From: Gemmatimonas phototrophica
GTDB lineage: Bacteria > Gemmatimonadota > Gemmatimonadetes > Gemmatimonadales > Gemmatimonadaceae
Length of the DNA: 12,231 nucleotides
Assembly (NCBI GenBank): GCA_945870175.1
Contig: CAMBRJ010000040.1
Location: forward strand, 1 to 12,231
Direction of reading: 5' to 3'
Each line of letters opens with the position of its first letter. Within the stretch, counting starts at the first letter, position 1. A program made the translations under genes and the position numbers. The notes beneath the pieces are model-generated. The model had not been told where the DNA came from. It saw only the letters and a list, made by a program, of their open reading frames with translations, and did no database searches. This document shows, piece after piece, positions 1 to 5,352 of the stretch.

Positions 1-450
1 CTGCAAAGGCACGACCACGTGCTGACTGGCCGCCAACACGCGACGGGTGATGGCCCCGAGCCCCGGCGGCGTGTCGACGACGACCACGTGACACCGCTCG
101 CGAGCCATGGCAAGCAGATCGGCCAGCACGGTGCTTTCGCCGACGCGATGCTGAAAGTCCGAGTGGTCGACCGACTCGCTGACACTGCCGGCGAGGATCA
201 CGCGCAGCCACGGCAGCGCGGTGGGCAGAATCACTTCGCGCAGCGACTTCTCGCCCCGCAGGTAGTCATCGAACCCGACGGTGGGGTGGCCACGGCGTAA
301 CCCCACGCCATAGCGCACCGCCCCCTGGGGATCGGCGTCGATCAGCAGCGTCTTGAGCCCGCGGCGCGCGAACGCGACCGCCAGGTTGACGGCCGTGGTC
401 GTCTTGCCGACGCCACCCTTCTGACTCACGATCGAGAGCACGCGTCCCAC
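1..450 (-). CDS. ParA/MinD-family P-loop ATPase, C-terminus outside window
   Basis: The visible 150 residues form the N-terminal half of a deviant Walker-A ATPase of the ParA/MinD superfamily. Such proteins position chromosomes, plasmids or protein complexes through ATP-dependent dimerisation. Seen: the motif KGGVGKTT at residues 11-18 (signature Lys11, catalytic Lys16), the switch segment IDADPQG at 37-43, and a Walker-B-type strand VVVVDTPPG at 122-130 with Asp126. The chosen start is GTG at 450, because a GAGGG Shine-Dalgarno lies 5 bases upstream. An in-frame ATG at 480 would add 10 residues and overlap the preceding gene, but has no ribosome site. The gene starts 1 base after the TPR gene stop, so translational coupling is likely. 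After DADPQG the sequence reads AVRYGVG rather than the usual NATSGLG-like text of Soj/ParA, so I do not call it the chromosomal Soj. The coding frame continues past base 1. Confidence 0.9.
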   Translation of the reverse strand, partial: MGRVLSIVSQKGGVGKTTTAVNLAVAFARRGLKTLLIDADPQGAVRYGVGLRRGHPTVGFDDYLRGEKSLREVILPTALPWLRVILAGSVSESVDHSDFQHRVGESTVLADLLAMARERCHVVVVDTPPGLGAITRRVLAASQHVVVPLQ

Positions 451-451
451 G

Positions 452-955
452 TCAGCCCTCGTTCGTGGAGGCCGATCCATCGTCATCGCCGGATGGCGCT
501 GATGGATCCTGATACTGGCCGTCGGAATCGTCCGGGGCACCCTGCAACTGCGCCAGCGTGCGCTGTGCGTGCGCACGAAATCGGGCGGACGCCGGGTCCT
601 GCTCGGTACTGCCCTGGAGGAACGACTCGAGATGCATGGCGGCGTGCGCCGTATCGCCCCGCTTCAGGAGCAGAAACGCGAGGCCGTAATGGGCCCCCGG
701 CGATTCGGCATCGAGCTGCAGGGCGCGCCGATACGTCCGAATGGCCTCTTCGGGTTGCCCGGTCTTCGAGAACGCGATCGCGATGTTCTGCAAAACGCCG
801 AGGTCGTCGGGCCGGTCGCGCAAGGCGAGTCGGTACGACGTCAGAGCATTGGCATAATCGCCGCGCGACTCGAGATCGAGCGCTTCAGCCAGGAAGTCCG
901 TGGGGCGCGGCTTGCGCCCGGACGAGCCGTCCACGAGACGGCGCCACCAATTCAT
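452..955 (-). CDS. TPR-repeat protein (167 aa)
   Basis: This is a small soluble protein with about three consecutive tetratricopeptide repeats at residues 20-53, 54-87 and 88-121. The typical A/G/Y/A spacing is visible, for example GDYANALTSYRLALRDRPDD and GQPEEAIRTYRRALQLD. TPRs are helical protein-protein interaction scaffolds. The N-terminus (MNWWRRLVDG) has no hydrophobic core, so no signal peptide is predicted. The last 25 or so residues are acidic, low-complexity and rich in Asp, Ser and Gly, and are probably disordered. The start is the first ATG; no clear Shine-Dalgarno precedes it, only a pyrimidine-rich leader. It heads an apparent two-gene unit with the ParA-like ATPase, whose GTG lies 1 base after this stop. 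It could be an adaptor or regulator of that ATPase, but this is inferred only from adjacency. Confidence 0.85.
   Translation of the reverse strand: MNWWRRLVDGSSGRKPRPTDFLAEALDLESRGDYANALTSYRLALRDRPDDLGVLQNIAIAFSKTGQPEEAIRTYRRALQLDAESPGAHYGLAFLLLKRGDTAHAAMHLESFLQGSTEQDPASARFRAHAQRTLAQLQGAPDDSDGQYQDPSAPSGDDDGSASTNEG
456..460 (-). promoter_or_regulatory. Shine-Dalgarno of the ParA-like gene
   Basis: On the minus strand GAGGG stands 5 bases before the GTG at 450, inside the last codons of the TPR gene. It decides the ParA start in favour of GTG 450 over ATG 480. Confidence 0.6.
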
Positions 956-1007
956 GCGCTCGCAGTGGATCGGAGAAAGAAAAAAGGAGAGCTGCGATCA
1001 ATCGGCT

Positions 1008-1036
1008 AAACTACCGGGACAGCGCCTCGTCAACAA
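1008..1036 (-). promoter_or_regulatory. Candidate sigma-70-type promoter for the TPR-ParA unit
   Basis: Read on the minus strand, TTGTTG (1036-1031) is followed after exactly 17 bases by TAGTTT (1013-1008). The best-conserved positions of both hexamers match (TTG; TA...T). An overlapping TTGACG (1033-1028) is a better -35 hexamer but has worse spacing. Initiation near base 1000 would leave a leader of about 45 bases. Assigned from pattern only. Confidence 0.35.
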
Positions 1037-1067
1037 GCCGCCGTGCGGGTGGTGAGGGGAATCCGCG

Positions 1068-1096
1068 TTGCCGCGTTCCTCATGGAGGGCTACACT
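1068..1096 (+). promoter_or_regulatory. Candidate promoter of the phosphoribosyltransferase gene
   Basis: TTGCCG (1068-1073) and TACACT (1091-1096) are separated by 17 bases, a good sigma-70-like arrangement for a G+C-rich genome. Transcription would start near 1103, giving a leader of about 30 bases. The -10 element is part of a palindrome (separate entry), so repression at this site is conceivable. Confidence 0.45.
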
Positions 1097-1107
1097 CCGT
1101 GTACACT
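1091..1107. promoter_or_regulatory. Palindromic element overlapping the -10 (possible operator)
   Basis: TACAC-TCC-GTGTA (1091-1103) is a perfect inverted repeat with 5-base arms. It overlaps the perfect 8-base palindrome GTGTACAC (1099-1106). TACACT also recurs as a direct repeat at 1091 and 1102, 11 bases apart (one helical turn). This placement would suit a dimeric repressor, but no regulator is identified. Confidence 0.35.
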
Positions 1108-1122
1108 GCGGGATCCCATACC

Positions 1123-1128
1123 GGAGGG
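1123..1128 (+). promoter_or_regulatory. Strong Shine-Dalgarno fixing the phosphoribosyltransferase start
   Basis: GGAGGG ends 5 bases before the ATG at 1134. It rules out the upstream in-frame ATG at 1068, which would add 22 atypical residues and begin at the candidate -35 element. Confidence 0.8.
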
Positions 1129-1133
1129 CCACG

Positions 1134-1667
1134 ATGACCGCACCACAGCCGTACGCACCCGATCCGTCCAAGGGCGTCATGATCGTGGATTGGCCGCTCT
1201 TCGGGGAGCTGTCCCGTGCCCTCGCCGTGCGGGTGGCGCGCGAGTGGACGCCGGAACTCGTCATCGGTATTGCGACGGCGGGGGTCGTGCCAGGCGCGGC
1301 GGTGGCGGCCATTCTCGACCTGCCGTTCCACTCGATTCTCGTCTCGCGTCGCTACAGCGACGCGGCGCTTCGCGACACGCCGGCGGTCTTTGGCGCGGCG
1401 CCCCTCGAAGTGAAGGGCAAGCGAGTGCTTGTCGTCGACGAAACCTGCGACTCCGGCCAGACCATGCGGTTGGCCGTCGGCGCGGTGGGCAATGGTGGCG
1501 CCCGTGAAGTGCGCACCGCTGTCAGCTTCAAGACCGGTACTTTCGTCCCGGATTACTTCGCGTTAGCGACCCAGAGCATGATCGTTCTGCCGTGGGACCG
1601 CGACATCCTGATCGACGGCGAACTCCGGCCGAACCCCAAGTACGCCGGACTCATTCCCGGGGTCTGA
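1134..1667 (+). CDS. Purine-type phosphoribosyltransferase (Gpt/COG2236-like)
   Basis: This is a 177-residue type I phosphoribosyltransferase. These enzymes join a nucleobase to PRPP, releasing pyrophosphate, in cytosolic nucleotide salvage. Seen: the PRPP-binding loop VLVVDETCDSGQTM at residues 98-111 with the acidic pair Asp102-Glu103, and the pyrophosphate-loop region GIATAGVVPGAAVA at 45-58. Near the C-terminus is LPWDRD (152-157), recalling the PWE/PWD text of xanthine-guanine/hypoxanthine-like members. The loop reads DETCDSG rather than the common DDVxxTG, so substrate choice (hypoxanthine, xanthine or guanine) cannot be set by eye. The start follows from a GGAGGG ribosome site. The gene is single, diverges from the TPR-ParA unit and converges on the V4R-like gene with a 21-base gap. 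I see no clear terminator in that gap. Confidence 0.88.
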   Translation: MTAPQPYAPDPSKGVMIVDWPLFGELSRALAVRVAREWTPELVIGIATAGVVPGAAVAAILDLPFHSILVSRRYSDAALRDTPAVFGAAPLEVKGKRVLVVDETCDSGQTMRLAVGAVGNGGAREVRTAVSFKTGTFVPDYFALATQSMIVLPWDRDILIDGELRPNPKYAGLIPGV

Positions 1668-1688
1668 GATGTCTCCGGCCAGGGCCCA

Positions 1689-2234
1689 TCAGGCGCTCGT
1701 GGCGGCCCGCTCGTAGGGAATACCGCGTTCCATCGCTTCCCACACGTAGTGGAGCACGTCGACCGAGCCAAGCAGGAAGCGACACTGCCCCTCGGCGGCC
1801 GAATCGGGGGTCACTTCAAGCACCGAGAGCGGGGCATCGGCCAGCCGTCCGAAGAAACCCGCGAAGAGCCCCGTGGACACCGGGCAGCCGCTGGCCGCGG
1901 CCGCCGCGTCCCCCCAGTTGTTCGCGTCGAGCACCATCACGGCTTCGCTCAGGGACGAAAGCTGGACCATCCCCCAGCCAATTTCGAAGAAGTATTCCCG
2001 CAGCAGAATCGGGAATCGGCTGTCGAGCAGCACGTCGGGGCCGTGCTCGCTGCGATCTGCCAGCCACGCCGAGAAGTGGTCGAACAGCGCCTGCCCTGCC
2101 GCGTAACCCGCGTCACGGACGGCGTCGACCGGGACGGCCGGATACGCCCGCTGGGTAGACCGGCGAAGCCCGTCGAAGAATTCGACCGGCACCGTGACGG
2201 TGCGGGTGGTCAGGAAAGGAAGCGAAGTACTCAT
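1689..2234 (-). CDS. V4R (4-vinyl reductase-like) domain protein, function unknown
   Basis: This 181-residue soluble protein has a C-terminal half that reads like the V4R small-molecule-binding domain. That domain is found in BchJ-like proteins and in sensor N-termini of XylR type. Seen: GCPVSTGLFAGFFGRL at residues 116-131, VLEVTPDSAAEGQCRF at 138-153, then a helix ending AMERGIPYERA. V4R domains commonly carry Glu-x-x-Cys...Gly...Cys-x-Phe. Here Glu140, Gly149 and Cys151 are present, but the first Cys position is Thr/Pro, so a metal-binding pair would be incomplete unless Cys117 substitutes. There are no membrane segments. I chose ATG 2234; a GTG at 2267 would add 11 poorly conserved-looking residues. 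It follows ligA on the same strand by 79 bases and may share its transcript. Nothing suggests a bacteriochlorophyll role here. Confidence 0.65.
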   Translation of the reverse strand: MSTSLPFLTTRTVTVPVEFFDGLRRSTQRAYPAVPVDAVRDAGYAAGQALFDHFSAWLADRSEHGPDVLLDSRFPILLREYFFEIGWGMVQLSSLSEAVMVLDANNWGDAAAAASGCPVSTGLFAGFFGRLADAPLSVLEVTPDSAAEGQCRFLLGSVDVLHYVWEAMERGIPYERAATSA

Positions 2235-2313
2235 ATTCCGGTGACGCTCGCGCCAGAAAGGGGTCACGTCAAGCGGCGACGGTGTGATGGATGGTGCCGG
2301 GAGTGTGTCGGTC

Positions 2314-4353
2314 TCATCGCCCGGTCCGCCGAATCAGCTCGGCTTCCTCGATCACCTCGATGCCCAGTTCGAGGGCTTTCTCGAGCTTGCTGCCCGCGTC
2401 CTCGCCGGCCACCACGAAGGTGGTCTTCTTGGACACGCTGCTGGTGACGCGCCCGCCGGCCGCTTCCACCAGCGCGGCGGCATCGGTCCGTGAGAGGGTG
2501 GGCAGGGAGCCCGTGAGGACCACCGTGGCGCCGGTGAGTGGGCCGTCGGCTTGCACCGCATTCGGCTCGTCGACGCGCACGCCGCGCGCGCGCAAGCGTT
2601 CCACCAAGGCGCGCGACGTCGGATCGGCGAAATAGGAGGACACGGACGCCGCGATGATGTCGCCGATGCCGCGCACGGCACCCAACTGCTCCGGTGTGGC
2701 GGCGATGATCGCCTCCATGCTGCCGAACTGCTTCGCCAACAGTTGCGCCGCCTGCGCCCCAACATGCCGGATGCCGAGCCCGAACAACAAGCGCGATAAC
2801 GGCTGGTGCTTCGCCGCCGCGATCGCCGCCACCAGATTTTCGGCGCTCTTCGTGCCGAAGCGCTCGAGCGAGACGAGTTGCTCCACGGTGAGACCGAACA
2901 GATCCGAGAAATCCGTGATGTAGCCGGCTTCGAGCAGCTGCTGGATGCGCGCGTACGACAATCCCTCGATGTCGAGCGCATCTCTGCTTGAAAAATGCAC
3001 CAGCCCTTCGAGCTGACGGCCGGGACATGCCACGTTCGGGCAGTACGTCGCGACGTCGTCGCCGTAGCGATGGGTGGGCGAATCGCAGCGCGGGCAGTGC
3101 GTGGGCATGGTCCACGGCTGTTCGCTGCCATTGCGCCGCTCCGGTACCGGCCCGAGCACGTAGGGAATCACATCGCCGGCGCGCACCACCTGCACCCAGT
3201 CTCCGTCGCGCAGATCTTTTTTCGCGATCTGATCGGCGTTGTGCAACGAGGCATAGGTGACCGTCGCCCCGCCCACATCCACCGGCTCGAGCACCGCGAA
3301 CGGCGTGAGCACACCCGTGCGCCCTACGCTCACGTCGATGCGAATCAGCGTCGTCACCGCCATGTCGGGTGCGAACTTGCGGGCGATCGCCCAGCGCGGC
3401 GTGCGATCGGTGCGCACACCGAGTTCGTCCTGCAGCGACATCTCGTTCACTTTCACCACACCACCGTCGATCGCGAAGCCGAGCGTCGCTCGCGTATCAT
3501 GCTCGACGGTATGCGCCCACGCCGATACCTCGGCCATCGTGTGGCAGTGCTCGCGATGCGGCGCCACCGGAATGCCCCACGCGGTCAGTTGTGCCAGCAG
3601 ATCCCACTGCGTCCGCGCCGGCGCCGTGCCGTCGGGCAGCACGGCGGCGTAACCGAAAAAGCGCAGCGGACGCTGCGCGGTTATAGCGGGATCGAGCTGC
3701 CGAAGGGCGCCGGCCGCCGCGTTGCGCGGATTGACGAACACCGGCTCGCCGGCGGCCACCCGCGCTTCGTTCATGGCCTCGAAGCCGGCGAAGGGCATGT
3801 ACACCTCACCCCGAATCTCCAGCAGCGGCGGATGCCCGTCGCCCAGCAGTCGTAGCGGCACGCCACGAATCGTGCGGATGTTCACCGTCACGTCTTCGCC
3901 CTCCGTGCCGTCGCCACGCGTGGTGCCCGTTACCAGTACCCCGTCGCGGTACGTGAGCGCGATGGCCGCCCCGTCGATCTTGAGCTCGACCGTATACCCG
4001 CTCTTGTGCACGGCGGCGCCCACCACGCGTTCGATCGACTGTTCGAACGCCAGCAACTCGGCCTCGTCGAACGCGTTGTCCAGCGACAGCATCCGCACCA
4101 GATGCCGATGGGTCTGGAACGCGCTTTGCACAGGGGCACCGACACGGAGCGTCGGCGAATCCTCCGTGCGCAGTGTCGGGTACGCCTGCTCGATGGCCTG
4201 CAGCTCGCGGAAAAGCTGGTCGTACTCGACATCCGACAGGGCGGGACGGTCGAGCACGTAGTACTCGTGCTGCGCGCGGGTCAGCCGAGCGCGCAAATCC
4301 GCAGCGCGCAAATCTGCAGCGCGCTGCACGGTGGGGGAGGGAACGACGCTCAT
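2314..4353 (-). CDS. ligA: NAD-dependent DNA ligase LigA
   Basis: The essential replicative ligase seals nicks between Okazaki fragments and in repair, using NAD+ as adenylate donor. At 679 residues it has the usual bacterial length. Domains in order: the NAD-binding Ia region with YYVLDRPALSDVEYDQL (31-47); the adenylation domain with nucleophile Lys125 in KIDG (125-128), TRGDGTEGEDVTVNIRTI (145-162) and FAIDGGVVKV (293-302); the OB fold; a four-Cys zinc finger (Cys420, Cys423, Cys438, Cys443); helix-hairpin-helix motifs (about 455-590); and a BRCT domain (about 604-679) with GATVVLTGSL and TTFVVAGEDAGSKLEKA. I prefer ATG 4353 to ATG 4404, which would add 17 unlike residues. No Shine-Dalgarno precedes it; TACATT at 4365-4360 could give a nearly leaderless mRNA. 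The N-terminus holds a duplicated RAADL. Confidence 0.97.
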   Translation of the reverse strand: MSVVPSPTVQRAADLRAADLRARLTRAQHEYYVLDRPALSDVEYDQLFRELQAIEQAYPTLRTEDSPTLRVGAPVQSAFQTHRHLVRMLSLDNAFDEAELLAFEQSIERVVGAAVHKSGYTVELKIDGAAIALTYRDGVLVTGTTRGDGTEGEDVTVNIRTIRGVPLRLLGDGHPPLLEIRGEVYMPFAGFEAMNEARVAAGEPVFVNPRNAAAGALRQLDPAITAQRPLRFFGYAAVLPDGTAPARTQWDLLAQLTAWGIPVAPHREHCHTMAEVSAWAHTVEHDTRATLGFAIDGGVVKVNEMSLQDELGVRTDRTPRWAIARKFAPDMAVTTLIRIDVSVGRTGVLTPFAVLEPVDVGGATVTYASLHNADQIAKKDLRDGDWVQVVRAGDVIPYVLGPVPERRNGSEQPWTMPTHCPRCDSPTHRYGDDVATYCPNVACPGRQLEGLVHFSSRDALDIEGLSYARIQQLLEAGYITDFSDLFGLTVEQLVSLERFGTKSAENLVAAIAAAKHQPLSRLLFGLGIRHVGAQAAQLLAKQFGSMEAIIAATPEQLGAVRGIGDIIAASVSSYFADPTSRALVERLRARGVRVDEPNAVQADGPLTGATVVLTGSLPTLSRTDAAALVEAAGGRVTSSVSKKTTFVVAGEDAGSKLEKALELGIEVIEEAELIRRTGR
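4289..4329. repeat. 15-base tandem repeat in the ligA N-terminal codons
   Basis: Unit gcgcgcaaatccgca (4289-4303) is followed by gcgcgcaaatctgca (4304-4318), one mismatch, and by a partial third copy from 4319. The unit is in frame and encodes the RAADL-RAADL duplication near residues 11-20 of LigA, ahead of the conserved domain. Confidence 0.85.
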
Positions 4354-4431
4354 GCGAAGAATGTATCTCGAGGGGACAGGGGCGGCGATCGCATGGATGG
4401 CCATTCACGCGGGCCCGGGCTGCTTATCGGT

Positions 4432-4461
4432 GCCGACCAATCGGCCCGGCGTTTCGCCCGG
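4432..4461. repeat. Two adjacent small stem-loops after the exported TPR gene
   Basis: GCCGA-CCAA-TCGGC (4432-4445) is followed by GGCG-TTT-CGCC (4448-4458), extended by CC/GG pairs with one bulged base. They lie 10-40 bases downstream of the TPR stop on the minus strand, in the 117-base gap before ligA. There is no T-run, so intrinsic termination is doubtful; they may simply be 3' structure. Confidence 0.3.
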
Positions 4462-4470
4462 TGGTCATGC

Positions 4471-5340
4471 CTACCTGAGCTTTGTCAGCTCCTCGTCGGC
4501 GCTCTTGCGATAGCGCGCGTCGTTCGCGTCCTGGAGCGGCGCGCGCAGGGCCGCCTGATAGGCGGCGCGCGCGTCGGTCCGGCGCCCGGCGTCGCGGTAC
4601 ACGCGCGCTAAATCCAGATGGTGCACGAGGCGATCGGGTTCCACGACGACCGATGCTTCCAGGTAGCGGATCGCTTCCGGCCAACTGGCGGAGCCAAGCA
4701 CCTGTCCGCCCAGGAAGGCCTTGGCCATGGCCCGTGAAAAGCTGTTCAGTCGCATCACCTCGGCGTTCCAGACACCGAGCACGTGCAGCGCGCCGGGATG
4801 CTTCGGGAAAAGCTGGAGCGCCTTGAGCGCTTCCTCGCGCACTTCGCGCGCATACGACACGCGATCGCGCGGATTCGCGGCGAGTGCGGTGCGGCCCACG
4901 GCGCGCGACAGCTGGAAATGCCCCTCGGCATCGTTCGTATTCGCCAGCACGGCCCGTCGCGCGTAGTCCGTGGCTCGCCGATACAACGTCGTGCGCGTCT
5001 CGGCATTCGACTCGAACTCGCCGAGGTCCACCGCTTCGCGGGCCGCCTTCCAGAGCGCGGGGTACGAGGTGGGCTCCGCCTGAACCGCCCGCTCGAAATT
5101 GTCGAGCGCCGCGCGCGAACGCCGCGCCGCGCTTTCCCGGTCTCCCGCGGTCAACAGATCGCTGACGTTCTGCGAGGCGAGGGCACACGGTGCCAGTGGC
5201 AGGCCCGGCAGTGCGAGCAATGCGGAACCCACGGCGAGACGAATCGCCGCGCGTCGTGCCGCGCGTCGTGCCGCGCGTGTTGCAAGCTGGCACGCCACGT
5301 GACATGCGGAGCGGACCGCGAGGATGTAGGTTGGCTGCAT
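4471..5340 (-). CDS. Exported TPR protein resembling the RMD family
   Basis: The protein has about 289 residues with an Arg/Ala-rich n-region, a hydrophobic stretch (about residues 33-50) and an APCALA end suggesting signal peptidase I cleavage near residue 55. LAPC is a poor lipobox because of the Pro, so I do not call a lipoprotein. The mature part is alpha-helical TPR. Seen: AEGHFQLSRAVGRTAL (138-153), REEALKALQLFPKHPGALHV (168-187), SASWPEAIRYLEASVVVEP (217-235), VHHLDLARVYRDAGR (239-253), then LQDANDARYRKSADEEL. This text resembles bacterial relatives of the eukaryotic RMD (regulator of microtubule dynamics) TPR proteins, whose bacterial function is unknown. The start is uncertain: ATGs at 5349, 5343 and 5340 all lack a Shine-Dalgarno, and GTG 5298 would give a more normal signal-peptide length. 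It diverges from the phosphorylase gene with almost no spacer. Confidence 0.8.
   Translation of the reverse strand: MQPTYILAVRSACHVACQLATRAARRAARRAAIRLAVGSALLALPGLPLAPCALASQNVSDLLTAGDRESAARRSRAALDNFERAVQAEPTSYPALWKAAREAVDLGEFESNAETRTTLYRRATDYARRAVLANTNDAEGHFQLSRAVGRTALAANPRDRVSYAREVREEALKALQLFPKHPGALHVLGVWNAEVMRLNSFSRAMAKAFLGGQVLGSASWPEAIRYLEASVVVEPDRLVHHLDLARVYRDAGRRTDARAAYQAALRAPLQDANDARYRKSADEELTKLR
5246..5278. repeat. 12-base tandem repeat in the signal-peptide codons
   Basis: The 12-base unit gccgcgcgtcgt occurs at 5246-5257 and 5258-5269, with a partial third copy at 5270-5278. Read on the minus strand it encodes RAARRAARRAA, the positively charged n-region of the exported TPR protein. 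A change in copy number would add or remove four residues in frame. Confidence 0.85.
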
Positions 5341-5352
5341 CATGAGCATTGA

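Noticed and set aside
1668..1688. Possible terminator between the convergent phosphoribosyltransferase and V4R-like genes
   Set aside because: Only a GGCC...GGCC self-complementary fragment is present, with no stable stem or T-run in the 21-base gap.
1749..2447. Plus-strand open frame opposite the V4R-like gene and the end of ligA
   Set aside because: It spans two real minus-strand genes and shows no motif.
2995..3855. Plus-strand open frame of 286 codons opposite ligA
   Set aside because: Shadow of ligA in G+C-rich DNA; the translation is His/Arg-rich and shows no domain.
5296..5301. CACGTG cores (also at 16-21 and 85-90) as possible parS sites
   Set aside because: The TTT and AAA flanks of parS are missing in all three, and two lie inside the ParA coding region by chance.
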